Shown: positions 48,647-58,044, numbered from the stretch's first letter. The stretch: DNA of 64,000 nt from Roseibium aestuarii (GCF_008477545.1 NZ_VORA01000001.1:434001-498000), one strand, 5' to 3'. Made by a program: numbers and translations. The notes: a model not told the origin generated them from the letters alone.

Positions 48647-48675
48647 TTGACACGTTCAAGGGTGCCGACTATGGT
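48647..48675 (+). promoter_or_regulatory. Putative promoter of the F0 ATP synthase operon
   Basis: TTGACA (48647-48652), 17-bp spacer, TATGGT (48670-48675), followed by about 65 bp to the atpI ATG. A short inverted repeat, ACAGGT-N4-ACCTGT, lies just upstream at about 48629. Confidence 0.6.
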
Positions 48676-48739
48676 GCGCGCGGCTTACAGGGGCTTGGCA
48701 AACACCGTCCTTTTCGAGGTCCGGTGCGGGGGAAAATCG

Positions 48740-49138
48740 ATGAACTCTGCACAAAACAACGGATCTGGAGAGGCGGGCGGCAACGCTCCCGAGGCCGGAC
48801 TGTCCGAACGCCGGGACCGTCTGAACCAGAAGCTCGACGAGCGCCGCACCGCCGAAGAACGGCAGGAGCAGGAGCGATCGAAGGGTGACACCAGGGGCTA
48901 TGCCCAGGCCATGAAACTCTCTTCGGAGTTCATTGCCGGCATTGTTGTTGGTGGCGGGATCGGATGGTTGGTGGACCAGTGGCTGGAGACGACGCCTTTC
49001 GGGCTGATCGTGTTCCTTCTGCTCGGTTTTGCTGCCGGGGTCTTGAATGTTCTGCGTTCCGCGGGCTATGTGGCGGAACCGGAGCGTCGGATCGGGGAAA
49101 TGTCGAAGGACACCCACCGGAACGACCGTCCGAAGTGA
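48740..49138 (+). CDS. atpI: ATP synthase protein I (AtpI)
   Basis: A 132-residue protein with a charged N-terminus (SERRDRLNQKLDERRTAEERQEQER) and two membrane helices (about 58-78 and 85-105, SSEFIAGIVVGGGIGWLVDQ and FGLIVFLLLGFAAGVLNVLR). Alphaproteobacterial AtpI proteins of this type help assemble the c-ring. ATG 48740 is preceded by GGGGGA; the frame extends upstream beyond the promoter and is not supported. It is the first gene of the F0 operon. Confidence 0.9.
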   Translation: MNSAQNNGSGEAGGNAPEAGLSERRDRLNQKLDERRTAEERQEQERSKGDTRGYAQAMKLSSEFIAGIVVGGGIGWLVDQWLETTPFGLIVFLLLGFAAGVLNVLRSAGYVAEPERRIGEMSKDTHRNDRPK

Positions 49139-49212
49139 GATCCAAGGCGTCCGCCGGGCAGGGTACTGACCACGGGCGTGTCGTAAATTGAACGAGCGAA
49201 GAAGGCTGACAG

Positions 49213-49962
49213 GTGGCGAACGATCCGATCCATCAGTTCCAGATCCAGAAACTTTTCCCGATTGAAGTGGGTGGTCTGGATTTCTCTTTCACCAACTCTT
49301 CGCTGTTCATGGTTGCGACCGTGGCGGCGGCCTCCGCATTCCTGATCTTTGCGACCGGCGGTCGCGGCCTGGTGCCGTCCCGCATGCAGTCCATCGCGGA
49401 AATGGCCTATGAGTTCGTCGCGGGCATGCTGCGCAGCTCGGCCGGAACGGAAGGCATGCGGTTCTTCCCGCTGGTCTTCTCCCTGTTCATGTTCGTCCTG
49501 GTGGCGAACCTGTTCGGCATGTTCCCCTACTTCTTCACCGTGACCTCCCACATCATCGTCACCTTCGTGCTGGCCATGATCGTGATCCTGACCGTGACCG
49601 TTTACGGCTTCATGCGTCACGGTACCCATTTCCTTCACCTCTTCGTGCCGTCGGGCGTGCCTGCTGCGCTGATCCCGATCGTGGCGCCGATCGAGGTGAT
49701 TTCCTTCCTGTCCCGCCCGGTCAGCCTCTCCGTTCGTCTCTTCGCGAACATGCTGGCTGGCCACATCACCCTCAAGGTGTTCGCGGGCTTCGTCGTCAGT
49801 CTGAGCGCCATGGGCGGCTTGGGCGTTGCCGGTGCCATCCTGCCCCTGGGCATGACCGTTGCACTGACCGCGCTTGAGTTCCTGGTCGCCTTCCTGCAGG
49901 CCTATGTCTTCACGGTCCTGACCTGCATGTACCTGAACGACGCCCTTCATCCGTCCCACTAA
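49213..49962 (+). CDS. atpB: F0F1 ATP synthase subunit a
   Basis: A 249-residue membrane subunit that forms the proton half-channels. It carries the essential Arg in [20 protein letters not shown], and the conserved [23 protein letters not shown] at the end. Five or six helices are predicted. GTG start. In order it is between atpI and atpE. Confidence 0.97.
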   Translation: MANDPIHQFQIQKLFPIEVGGLDFSFTNSSLFMVATVAAASAFLIFATGGRGLVPSRMQSIAEMAYEFVAGMLRSSAGTEGMRFFPLVFSLFMFVLVANLFGMFPYFFTVTSHIIVTFVLAMIVILTVTVYGFMRHGTHFLHLFVPSGVPAALIPIVAPIEVISFLSRPVSLSVRLFANMLAGHITLKVFAGFVVSLSAMGGLGVAGAILPLGMTVALTALEFLVAFLQAYVFTVLTCMYLNDALHPSH

Positions 49963-50052
49963 GGGTCGAGACCAAGTCACGCGGCGCCCCGCCAGAACAA
50001 CAATGGGGGCGCTGCCTGGTGAAATCTGCAAATCCAATTAGGAGCACGTGTC

Positions 50053-50277
50053 ATGGAAGCAGAAGCAGCAAAGTACATCGGCGCCGGTATCGCATGCCTC
50101 GGCATGGGTGGTGCAGCAATCGCACTCGGCACCATCTTCGGTAACTACCTGGCAGGCGCCCTGCGCAACCCGACCGCCGCTGATGGCCAGTTCGGTCGTC
50201 TGGTGTTCGGCTTCGCCGTGACCGAAGCTCTGGGCATCTTCTCCCTGCTGATCGCCCTTCTTCTCCTGTTCGCGTAA
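50053..50277 (+). CDS. atpE: F0F1 ATP synthase subunit c
   Basis: A 74-residue hairpin proteolipid that forms the rotating ring. The proton-carrying Glu is Glu58 ([20 protein letters not shown]), and the polar loop RNPTAADGQ joins the two helices. It must be made in many more copies than a, b and b', and a strong hairpin follows it at 50323-50363. Confidence 0.97.
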   Translation: MEAEAAKYIGAGIACLGMGGAAIALGTIFGNYLAGALRNPTAADGQFGRLVFGFAVTEALGIFSLLIALLLLFA

Positions 50278-50322
50278 TTCTGTTCGCTTAACCCTTTAAG
50301 CGAGTTTAGACGCGACTCCGGT

Positions 50323-50363
50323 GGCGGCGCGCCTCTCCCCGACTGAGGGGAGACAGCGCCGCC
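50323..50363 (+). other. Extended hairpin between atpE and atpF'
   Basis: GGCGGCGC (50323-50330) pairs with GCGCCGCC (50356-50363), and within it TCTCCCC (50334-50340) pairs with GGGGAGA (50347-50353), leaving a small internal loop and a GACTGA apical loop. There is no T-run. It could shield atpE mRNA from 3'-exonucleases or mark a processing site, raising subunit c over b and b'. Confidence 0.65.
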
Positions 50364-50386
50364 TGTCCGGACTGTGGAGACAGGAA

Positions 50387-50950
50387 ATGGCAAGCCAAAC
50401 CCATTCGAACACCGAAGGCACGACCGAAACGATCGAAGTGCAGCACGGCGAGGCGCATAGCGCCGGTTTCCCGCCGTTCGACAGTTCGACTTTCGCCTCT
50501 CAGATCCTCTGGCTGGCCATCACTTTCGGCCTGTTCTACTGGATCATGAAGAACGTGGCCGTGCCGCGCATCGCCGGTATCCTCGAGGACCGCAAGGACC
50601 GCATTGCAGGTGACATGGCGGAAGCCAATCGCCTGAAGCAGGACACCGACGCTGCCATCGCAGCTTACGAGCAGGCACTCGCCGAAGCCCGCAACAAGGC
50701 TCACGGCATTGCCAGCGAAACCCGCGCCAAGCTCAAGGCCGAAACCGAAGCGCGCCGCTCCAAGGCTGAAGCTGACGTTGCCGCCAAGCTGAGCGCAGCC
50801 GAATCCCAGATCGCCGCCCTCAAGTCCGGCGCCATGGACAAGATCGAGGAAATCGCCACCGACACCACCAGCGCGCTCGTCGAGCAGCTGCTGGGCACGG
50901 CGCCGACGGCCACCGATGTGTCCAAGGCCGTGAAGACGGCTCTGAACTAA
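50387..50950 (+). CDS. atpF': F0F1 ATP synthase subunit b'
   Basis: A 187-residue peripheral-stalk subunit. After a polar N-terminal extension of about 40 residues (SQTHSNTEGTTETIEVQ), there is one membrane helix (about 45-65, FASQILWLAITFGLFYWIM), then a long Ala/Glu-rich coiled coil. The extension marks it as b'. ATG 50387 has AGGAA upstream. It is 13 bp before atpF. Confidence 0.93.
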   Translation: MASQTHSNTEGTTETIEVQHGEAHSAGFPPFDSSTFASQILWLAITFGLFYWIMKNVAVPRIAGILEDRKDRIAGDMAEANRLKQDTDAAIAAYEQALAEARNKAHGIASETRAKLKAETEARRSKAEADVAAKLSAAESQIAALKSGAMDKIEEIATDTTSALVEQLLGTAPTATDVSKAVKTALN

Positions 50951-50963
50951 GGGGACGAGTTCC

Positions 50964-51449
50964 ATGCATTTTGATGCGACTTTCTGGGCATTCATCGGCC
51001 TCGTCCTGTTCTTCGCCCTGGTCATCTGGATGAAGATCCCGGGCAAGATGGGCTCCGCCCTCGACAAGCGTGCGGATGACATCCGCAAGGAACTGGACGA
51101 AGCACGCCGTCTGCGTGAAGAAGCTCAGGCCCTGCTGTCCGAGTATCAGCGCAAGCGTCACGAGGCAGAGGCCGAGGCGGAAGCCATCATCGCCGAAGCC
51201 AAGTCCGAAGCTGATCGTCTGACCCTGGAGACCAACCAGGCTCTGGAAGAAATGATCGCCCGCCGCGCCAAGGCTGCGGAAGAGAAGATCTCCCAGGCAG
51301 AGACCCAGGCGATTGCCGAAGTCCGCGCCCGCGCCGCCGATGTGGCCGTTGCCGCCGCCGAGCAGATCCTGACCGCCAAGGTCAAGGACAAGGTCGCCGA
51401 CGACATTCTGGCTCAGAGCATCGAGCAGGTGAAGACCAAGCTGAACTGA
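50964..51449 (+). CDS. atpF: F0F1 ATP synthase subunit b
   Basis: A 161-residue peripheral-stalk subunit, starting MHFDATFWAFIGLVLFFALVIWMK with one N-terminal membrane helix, then a coiled coil (KRADDIRKELDEARRLREEA ... AEAIIAEAKSEADRL). With b' it holds the F1 head still. It ends the F0 operon; F1 genes are not in the window. Confidence 0.95.
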   Translation: MHFDATFWAFIGLVLFFALVIWMKIPGKMGSALDKRADDIRKELDEARRLREEAQALLSEYQRKRHEAEAEAEAIIAEAKSEADRLTLETNQALEEMIARRAKAAEEKISQAETQAIAEVRARAADVAVAAAEQILTAKVKDKVADDILAQSIEQVKTKLN

Positions 51450-51483
51450 TCGCTCGACGATCATTCGCTCAACGAATTCGAGA

Positions 51484-51508
51484 AGCGGCCTTCGGGCCGC
51501 TTTTTTTG
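51484..51508 (+). terminator. Terminator of the F0 ATP synthase operon
   Basis: AGCGGCC-TTCG-GGCCGCT followed by TTTTTTT: a perfect 7-bp stem with a stable tetraloop and a clean T-run, 35 bp after atpF. Confidence 0.93.
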
Positions 51509-51561
51509 TGGGCAGCGCCTCGCCGGCGCGGCTTGCGGGCAGTCCTTGGGAAGCGGAATGA

Positions 51562-52215
51562 TCAGTCGGCTTCGCCGGCGGCGAGGCGCACGGGACGGAA
51601 GCTCAGCCGATGGTGAGGGCAGGGCCCAAGCCGGGTCAGGGCCTCCGCATGGGCGGGAACGCCATAGCCCTTGTGCTGGGCAAAGCCATAGCCGGCGCAG
51701 GTCTCCTCCAGCTGCATCATCATCCGGTCCCGCGTGACCTTGGCGATGATGGAGGCCGCCGCGACGGCAAGGCAGCGGCCGTCGCCCTTGATCAGGTTCT
51801 GCCCGGCCATGGCCAGCCCGGGCGGCACGTCCCGCCCGTCGACGATCACCATGCGCGGGGTGAGCGCCAAGCCCTCCACCGCGCGCCGCATGGCCCCGAG
51901 GGTCGCCGCACGGATGTTGATCCGGTCGATGGTCGCAGGCGAGGCGGAGGCGATCGAGACGGTGGCGCTGCGAAGGATCTCTTCAAACAGGGCCTCGCGC
52001 CGGTCCTCGCTGAGCTTCTTGGAATCATTCAGCCCCGCCGGCACGCGCCGGTAATCGAGGATCACGCCCGCGGTGACCACGGGACCGGCCCAGGGGCCGC
52101 GCCCGGCCTCGTCCACTCCGGCCAGCAATCCGTCAAAGGCACGCGCGTGCTTGCGCTCCAGCTTAAGGTTGGGAGCGTCATCGAAGGGCAGATCGAAGAG
52201 TGAGGGCATGGACAT
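51562..52215 (-). CDS. rnhB: Ribonuclease HII
   Basis: A 217-residue RNase H2 that removes single ribonucleotides from DNA. The catalytic DEAGRGPWAGPV segment, the GLNDSKKLSEDRRE motif and the Asp-rich VDGRDVPPGL and AAASIIAKVTRDR stretches are present. Start 52215 is selected because the protein then begins MSMPSLFDLPFDDAP, as in relatives; the longer frame overlaps the adjacent gene. Confidence 0.95.
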   Translation of the reverse strand: MSMPSLFDLPFDDAPNLKLERKHARAFDGLLAGVDEAGRGPWAGPVVTAGVILDYRRVPAGLNDSKKLSEDRREALFEEILRSATVSIASASPATIDRINIRAATLGAMRRAVEGLALTPRMVIVDGRDVPPGLAMAGQNLIKGDGRCLAVAAASIIAKVTRDRMMMQLEETCAGYGFAQHKGYGVPAHAEALTRLGPCPHHRLSFRPVRLAAGEAD

Positions 52216-52259
52216 CGCCAGACCATGCCAAGGCCCGCACCACCCTGCAAGCGCCAAGC

Positions 52260-53393
52260 CTAGAACAGGGCCAGTTGAACCCCGCCTTTTTGCGGGGCGA
52301 CGAACTGGTCGCAGTCGAGCTTGCGGCGGCGCCCGTTCAGCCCGAGCCGCTTGGTCGCTAGCTGGAACCGGCGTGCGATCTGTTCCGCATAGGGGCCGGT
52401 GCCGCGCATCCGCTCGCCCCACTTGGCGTCATAGTCCTTGCCGTCACGCATGGAGCGGATCAGGTTCATCACGTGGCGATACTGACGCGGCCGCTCCCGC
52501 ACCAGCCAGTCCCGGAAGAGCTCCGAGACTTCCCGGGGCAGGCGCAGCAGGATGAAGGCGGCGCCATCCGCTCCATGTTCGGCGGCGGCCTCCAGGATGC
52601 TCTCCAGCTCGCTGTCGGTGAGGGCAGGGATCACGGGGGCGATCATGACCGAGGCAGGAACACCGGCCTCCGCGAGGGTCTTGAGCGCGGCAAGCCGCTT
52701 GTGCGGAGCCGAGGCGCGGGGCTCCATCGCCCGGCAGAGCTTGCGGTCGAGCGTGGTGATCGACAGGGCCACCTTGGCGAGATTGCGTTCGGCCATGCGC
52801 CCCAGAATGTCCGCGTCCCGCTCGATCAGCGCGGATTTGGTCACGATCGCCACCGGGTGATTGTAGCGGTCGAGCACCTCGAGGATCTCGCGCATCAGCC
52901 CGTAGCTTCGTTCGATGGGCTGATAGGGGTCGGTGTTGGTGCCGATGGCAATCGTGCGCGGCTGATATCCCGGACGGGCCAGCTCCCGCTCCAGCACCTC
53001 GGCCGCGTTCGGCTTGGCAAAGAGCTTCGCCTCGAAGTCGAGACCCGGCGACAGGCCGAGGAAGGCGTGGCTGGGCCGGGCGAAGCAATAGATGCAGCCA
53101 TGCTCGCAGCCGCGATAGGGATTGATCGACCGGTCAAAGGAAATGTCCGGCGAGGCATTGCGGGTGATGATGGTGCGGGCGCGTTCTTCCTGCACGTCGG
53201 TCTGGAAGGGCGGCAGCTCTTCAAGGCTCCCCCAGCCATCGTCCAGCGCTTCCCGGCTCTCGCGCTCGAAGCGTCCGCTCATGTTCAGCCCGGCGCCGCG
53301 CCCCCGCCGCCGGTCGGCATGGATCGTCTCCGACTCGGAATGTCCTGCGTGTTCATGAAATGTTCTAGGATCAAGATCCGGGCGGGGGATCAT
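52260..53393 (-). CDS. PA0069 family radical SAM protein
   Basis: A 377-residue radical SAM enzyme. The cluster motif CEHGCIYC gives Cys96, Cys100 and Cys103. The N-terminal GRGAGLNMSGRFERESREALDDGW and the INPYRGCEHGCIYCFARPSHAF pattern are those of the PA0069 / splB-like family. Function unknown; it is related to spore photoproduct lyases by sequence only. Start 53393 is chosen because the frame upstream of it lacks conservation and would pass the divergent glycosyltransferase promoter. Confidence 0.9.
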   Translation of the reverse strand: MIPRPDLDPRTFHEHAGHSESETIHADRRRGRGAGLNMSGRFERESREALDDGWGSLEELPPFQTDVQEERARTIITRNASPDISFDRSINPYRGCEHGCIYCFARPSHAFLGLSPGLDFEAKLFAKPNAAEVLERELARPGYQPRTIAIGTNTDPYQPIERSYGLMREILEVLDRYNHPVAIVTKSALIERDADILGRMAERNLAKVALSITTLDRKLCRAMEPRASAPHKRLAALKTLAEAGVPASVMIAPVIPALTDSELESILEAAAEHGADGAAFILLRLPREVSELFRDWLVRERPRQYRHVMNLIRSMRDGKDYDAKWGERMRGTGPYAEQIARRFQLATKRLGLNGRRRKLDCDQFVAPQKGGVQLALF

Positions 53394-53545
53394 GGTCGGC
53401 AGGGTTTCTGACGCATGGGAAGGTTGGGGCATGGCGCGAGTCGGACCTCGAAGATGCGGAACAGAAGAAGAACATGGGCCTGAAGCCGCGAGAAAACAAG
53501 CATCTTTCCTCGCCATGCCCGAAAAACTTCGCTACAACCTAACCC

Positions 53546-54238
53546 ATGATCAGCGTCATCATTCCGACCTTGAACTCTGAAGCGGACCTGGCTCACACCC
53601 TTGCCGCCCTTGTGCCCGCCGCAGCCGACGGCGTGGTGCGTGAGGTCATCGTTGTCGACGGCGGCTCCTCCGACAACACGGATCAGGTCGCCGACGCTGC
53701 TGGATGCACCTGGCTTACGGTTGCAGGCCCCCGGTCTCGCCGACTGATTGCCGGCGTCAGCGCGTCCGAGCGCGGCGAATGGCTGCTCTTCCTCAATCCG
53801 GATACGGTGCTCGAGACCGGCTGGCATCATGATGTGCAGGCCTTCATCGAGCGCGCGGAGCGGGCCGGAAGCGCCCGGCGCATCGCCGCTGCCTTCAAGC
53901 TGCGCTATGAAGCCTTTGGCCTCGCGCCCCGCCTGTGGGAAGGCTGGTCGACGCTTCGCACCCGGCTGCTCGGCATGCCCTATGCCGATCAGGGACTGCT
54001 TCTGACGCGCCACTTCTATCAGGAACTTGGCGGCCACCGGGCCCTGCCGAACCTCGAGGATCTGGATCTGGTGCGGCGCATCGGCGCGCGCCGGGTGGTC
54101 AGCCTGCGCAAGGCCGCGATCTCGCCGGACCGCCCGCGCCGGGAAGGCCGCCTGCGCGCCATCCGCCGTGCCATCGCCCGCTTCTGCATCGGCACCCTGC
54201 GCCTGCCTGCAAGCCTGGTTCTCAAGCTGCACGGCTGA
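53546..54238 (+). CDS. Glycosyltransferase family 2 protein (TIGR04283-like)
   Basis: A 230-residue GT-A protein with MISVIIPTLNSEADLAHTLAAL at the start, the VVDGGSSDNT nucleotide-binding loop, and FLNPDTVLETGWHHDV in place of the classical DXD. It is shorter than usual GT2 enzymes and resembles the TIGR04283 type often next to radical SAM genes. The acceptor is unknown. It is divergent from the radical SAM gene. Confidence 0.83.
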   Translation: MISVIIPTLNSEADLAHTLAALVPAAADGVVREVIVVDGGSSDNTDQVADAAGCTWLTVAGPRSRRLIAGVSASERGEWLLFLNPDTVLETGWHHDVQAFIERAERAGSARRIAAAFKLRYEAFGLAPRLWEGWSTLRTRLLGMPYADQGLLLTRHFYQELGGHRALPNLEDLDLVRRIGARRVVSLRKAAISPDRPRREGRLRAIRRAIARFCIGTLRLPASLVLKLHG

Positions 54239-54379
54239 GCGGGCCAGCCTGTGGTCACAGGTCTCGCGTTTCGGATCTGAGGCAACCCGCACGACGCTCG
54301 CGCCTTTTCCTTCGGGCGGAAGCAACTCCGCTGAGGCAGACGCCGACGATCCAGCGACCGGCGGAACAAGGGAGGGGAC

Positions 54380-55699
54380 ATGGATCTCGACACGGTGCTG
54401 ACAGATCTGGAACGGGCAGTCATGCGGGGCCTCGACCCGCTCCTCAATCCTTGGCTCCTCTATCAGCTGCTGATCATCGCCGTCCTGTTCCTGGCGGCCC
54501 GTGTGCTGAAGGCGCGCATCGAGCCGCAGCTGGAAGAGCGTGCCCGCGAGATCCGTGGCCATCCGGGCCTGCTCCGGGTGGTGGTCGCCTTCCTGCGCCG
54601 TCTCGACTGGGTCATCTTCATCTGTCTGGCGCTTGTCGCGCTTTCGGTCATGCGCAGCCTGACCTGGCCCAGCCGCAGCTATCTCCTCTCCATCGCCCTG
54701 TCCCTGTCCGTCGTCTGGCTCTTCGTGTCGGTCCTGTCGCGGGTGATCCGCAACCGGCTCATTGCCCGCGCCATCAGCTGGCTTGCATGGATCTATGCCG
54801 CGCTGGTGATCCTCGGGCTTGACCAGCGCGTGGCAGGCTTTCTCGACAGTCTGGCTTTGCCGGTGGGCGAGGTGCGGCTCTCCGTGCTCACGCTGATCAA
54901 GGCGGTTGTTCTTCTGGCTGTGACGATGTGGCTGGCCGTCGTGGCCGGCCGCTATCTGGATGAGCGGGTGCAGAAGACCGAGGAACTGACGCCCTCCCTG
55001 CGGGTGCTTGTCGGAAAGTTCGCCAAGATCGGCCTGATCTTCGTCGCCGGCGTCGGGGCGCTGTCCTCGGTCGGCATCGACCTCACGGCCTTCACGGTCT
55101 TCTCCGGGGCCATCGGTCTGGGGCTCGGCTTTGGCCTTCAGAAGGTGATCTCGAACTTCATTTCCGGGATCATCATTCTCCTCGACCGGTCCATCAAGCC
55201 CGGCGACACGATCTCGCTGGAAGGCACCTTCGGCTGGATCCGCGAGCTGCGGGCGCGCTTTGTGTCCGTGGTGACGCGCGATGGTCGCGAATATCTGATC
55301 CCGAACGAGGACTTCATCACCGGCCGGGTGATCAACTGGTCCTTCTCGGATGATCTGGTGCGCCTCGACGTGAATTTCGGCGTGTCCTACGAGGCGGATC
55401 CGCACGAGGTCAGCCGCCTTGCCATCGAGGCCGCCATGAGTGTCGGCCGTGTCAATGCGGACCGTCGCCCGGTCTGCTGGCTCACCGGCTTCGGTGAGTC
55501 GTCGCTGGATTTCGTCCTGCGCTTCTGGATTTCCGATCCCCAGCAGGGGCTCACCAACGTGCGCGGCAAGGTGCTGCTGGCGCTCTGGGACACATTCAAG
55601 GCCAATGGCGTCGGGATTCCCTATCCCCATCGGGAAGTCATCCTGCGCCCCGCACCGCCAACCCCCAGCCCGACCCCGCCGCTTGATCTCGGCGACTAG
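54380..55699 (+). CDS. Mechanosensitive ion channel (MscS family)
   Basis: A 439-residue channel with several N-terminal membrane spans (up to about residue 240). The MscS pore helix segment GAIGLGLGFGLQKVISNFISG lies at about residues 247-270, followed by the beta domain LDRSIKPGDTISLEGTFGWI and RDGREYLIPNEDFITGRVINWS. It opens on membrane tension under hypo-osmotic shock. It follows the glycosyltransferase by 141 bp. Confidence 0.92.
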   Translation: MDLDTVLTDLERAVMRGLDPLLNPWLLYQLLIIAVLFLAARVLKARIEPQLEERAREIRGHPGLLRVVVAFLRRLDWVIFICLALVALSVMRSLTWPSRSYLLSIALSLSVVWLFVSVLSRVIRNRLIARAISWLAWIYAALVILGLDQRVAGFLDSLALPVGEVRLSVLTLIKAVVLLAVTMWLAVVAGRYLDERVQKTEELTPSLRVLVGKFAKIGLIFVAGVGALSSVGIDLTAFTVFSGAIGLGLGFGLQKVISNFISGIIILLDRSIKPGDTISLEGTFGWIRELRARFVSVVTRDGREYLIPNEDFITGRVINWSFSDDLVRLDVNFGVSYEADPHEVSRLAIEAAMSVGRVNADRRPVCWLTGFGESSLDFVLRFWISDPQQGLTNVRGKVLLALWDTFKANGVGIPYPHREVILRPAPPTPSPTPPLDLGD

Positions 55700-55730
55700 G
55701 CAAGGGCGTGGCGCGGGGTCCGGCGGGCGC

Positions 55731-56288
55731 TCACGCGCCCTGAAGCTTGCCGCGCTTCAGGTGCTCGTCGAGCCGGGGCATGATCTCCACGAAGTTACAG
55801 GGCATGTGCCGGTAGTCGAGCTGCCAATTCAGGATGCCGTCCCAGGCGTCCTTGCAGGCGCCGGGAGATCCCGGCAGCACGAAGATATAGGTGGCGCCCG
55901 CCACGCCGCCCGTGGCGCGGGACTGGATGGTCGACGTGCCGATCTTGTCATAAGAGATCCGGTGGAAGACCTCCGAGAATCCGTCCATGCGCTTCTCGAA
56001 CAGGGGCTCCAGCGCCTCTGGTGTCACGTCGCGGCCCGTGAAGCCGGTGCCGCCGGTGGAAATCACCACGTCCACGCCCTTGTCCTCGATCCAGGCCTTC
56101 ACCACCGCCTGAATGGCAGGCACGTCATCGGTGACGATCTGCCGGTCCGCGAGCCGGTGCCCGGCGGTTTCCAGGCGGTCGACCAGCGTCTTTCCGGACC
56201 GGTCCTCGTCGAGGGACCGGGTGTCCGAAACCGTCAGCACGGCGATATTCAGCGGAATGAAGGGGCGGCTTTCATCGAGGCGGTTCAT
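55731..56288 (-). CDS. moaB: Molybdenum cofactor biosynthesis protein B
   Basis: A 185-residue MoaB/MogA-type protein that adenylylates molybdopterin or aids molybdenum insertion. Visible are the substrate motif VISTGGTGFTGRDVTPEAL and FVLPGSPGACKDAWDGIL, with SFxE-like DGFSEVFHRISYD. Start 56288 has GGAGA 6 bp upstream; the adjacent ATG 56291 is one codon earlier, and the long upstream frame is not conserved. It is divergent from an aminotransferase. Confidence 0.93.
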   Translation of the reverse strand: MNRLDESRPFIPLNIAVLTVSDTRSLDEDRSGKTLVDRLETAGHRLADRQIVTDDVPAIQAVVKAWIEDKGVDVVISTGGTGFTGRDVTPEALEPLFEKRMDGFSEVFHRISYDKIGTSTIQSRATGGVAGATYIFVLPGSPGACKDAWDGILNWQLDYRHMPCNFVEIMPRLDEHLKRGKLQGA

Positions 56289-56365
56289 CATGGGTCTCCG
56301 GACGCAGAGGGGTGCCGAGGCGTGACCCACAGATAGGCGAGCCACGTCCGGCTCGCCAGTCCCTA

Positions 56366-56379
56366 TCTTTTCGAAAAGA
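56366..56379. promoter_or_regulatory. 14-bp palindrome in the moaB/aminotransferase divergent region
   Basis: TCTTTTCGAAAAGA is a perfect palindrome. About 35 bp downstream, TTGCGC-17-TAATAA (56404-56432) resembles a promoter toward the aminotransferase. The palindrome would be just upstream of its -35 and could be an operator. Confidence 0.4.
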
Positions 56380-56554
56380 AATCGGGTCGATTGCGAAAAA
56401 AAGTTGCGCGGAATGATCGTCGGGAGTAATAAAGTCTCAAGAAAGGTCAGTGATGCTGACCTATGAAACGACAGGACCCCGCCGGGCATGCGCTTTGTGA
56501 GCGTGCCTCGAGACAGGGTCCGACCAAGAAAAAGACCCTCTGGGCAGGAAACCG

Positions 56555-57769
56555 ATGCTGAACTGGACAACGCAATTCTCGGGTCGAACCGCGCGCATGC
56601 AGGCCTCCGAGATCCGCGAGCTGCTGAAACTCCTCGACGACCCGAACATTCTCTCCTTCGCCGGCGGCATTCCCGATCCGGAGCTCTTCCCCGCGGAGGC
56701 TTTCCGCAGCGCCTATGGGGAAGTCCTCTCGGACGACCGCAGCGGCCAGGCCCTGCAATATGCGGTGTCGGAAGGCTTTGCGCCGCTGCGCCGCTGGATC
56801 GCCGGCTACATGGCTCGCTTCGGCATCGACTGCGGCATCGACAACATCATGATCACCTCCGGATCCCAGCAGGCGCTCGACTATCTGGGCAAGCTGTTCC
56901 TGTCCCCGGGGGATACGGCGCTGGTCGGCTGGCCGACCTATCTCGGCGCGCTGCAGGCCTTCAATGCCTATGAACCCACCTACGCCCGTCTCGAGCCCTT
57001 CGGCAACGAGACCCCGGAGGCCCTGCGGGCCGCGGCCGAGGCAGTCGGCGGCGCGGTGAAATTCGCCTACACCACGCCGGACTTTGCCAATCCCACCGGC
57101 GAGACCCTGAGTGTCGCGGCCCGTGTCCGCCTGCTGGAGCAGGCCGAGGCGCTGGACTGCGCGGTCATCGAGGATGCCGCCTATCAGGCCCTGCGCTATT
57201 CCGGCGAGGACGTGGCACCCATCCTGAAACTTGACATCGACCGCAGCGGCCATATCGATGCCACCCGCACCATCTTCTGCGGCTCCTTCTCCAAGACCCT
57301 GTCGCCCGGCCTGCGTCTGGGCTGGGTTGTCGCGGCCAAGCCGGTCGTCCAGCGCCTGGTGCTAATCAAGCAGGCCGCCGACCTGAACACCTCCGCCGTC
57401 AACCAGATGGTCATGGCGCGGGTGGCCGAGACCATCTTCGACGAACAGGTCGAGCGGATCCGCACGGCTTATGGCCATCGGCTCGAGTCCATGTTGCAGG
57501 CCCTGCGCGACTTCATGCCCGAAGGCGTGACCTGGAACGAGCCCGATGGAGGCATGTTCGTCTGGGTGCGTCTGCCCGAAGGTCAGGATTGCGCCGAGCT
57601 GTTGAAGGCTTCCGTCCGCGACATTCAGGTGGCCTTCGTCCCCGGCAAGGCCTTCTTTGCCGACGGCTCCGGCGCCAACTATCTGCGTCTCAACTTCTCC
57701 CTGCTCAAGCCGGAGCGCATCCGCGAGGGCATGGAGCGGCTGGGCAAGCTCATCGCCTCCCGTCTCTGA
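56555..57769 (+). CDS. PLP-dependent aminotransferase (class I/II, 2-aminoadipate/GntR-free type)
   Basis: A 404-residue fold-type I aminotransferase. The PLP lysine lies in CGSFSKTLSPGLRLGW, and the YAVSEGFAPLRRW, TSGSQQALDY and YTTPDFANPTGETLS segments match the 2-aminoadipate/kynurenine aminotransferase-like group. No GntR helix-turn-helix is present, unlike MocR proteins. Substrate unknown. It is followed by a large bidirectional hairpin. Confidence 0.88.
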   Translation: MLNWTTQFSGRTARMQASEIRELLKLLDDPNILSFAGGIPDPELFPAEAFRSAYGEVLSDDRSGQALQYAVSEGFAPLRRWIAGYMARFGIDCGIDNIMITSGSQQALDYLGKLFLSPGDTALVGWPTYLGALQAFNAYEPTYARLEPFGNETPEALRAAAEAVGGAVKFAYTTPDFANPTGETLSVAARVRLLEQAEALDCAVIEDAAYQALRYSGEDVAPILKLDIDRSGHIDATRTIFCGSFSKTLSPGLRLGWVVAAKPVVQRLVLIKQAADLNTSAVNQMVMARVAETIFDEQVERIRTAYGHRLESMLQALRDFMPEGVTWNEPDGGMFVWVRLPEGQDCAELLKASVRDIQVAFVPGKAFFADGSGANYLRLNFSLLKPERIREGMERLGKLIASRL

Positions 57770-57794
57770 GGCGTCGTCGTTCCCCTATTGGTTC

Positions 57795-57857
57795 GCTGAC
57801 GCAAAGGTAAAAGGGCAGGGTGCATGTCGCGTCCTGCCCTTTTACCTTTGCGTCAGC
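57795..57857. repeat. Large perfect inverted repeat after the aminotransferase gene
   Basis: Arms 57795-57819 and 57833-57857 are 25 bp, fully complementary, with a 13-nt loop. The distal arm contains CCTGCCCTTTTACCTTTG, so the core may act as a bidirectional terminator with an unusually long stem. Confidence 0.8.
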
Positions 57858-58044
57858 CTGACCGGACAAACGGATCAGACGCGGTCGGAACAGGGCTCAA
57901 AACACGCTGAGGAAGGGTGGAGCCGCATTTTTTTCGGCATATCCCGCTCTGGTGCTTGCGGATTCGGTTGCCGAGGCTTCTCATTTGCCGGAAGCCCGGC
58001 TACACCCGTGACCATACGACACCCTCAAGACGTGGTTGCCCGAG

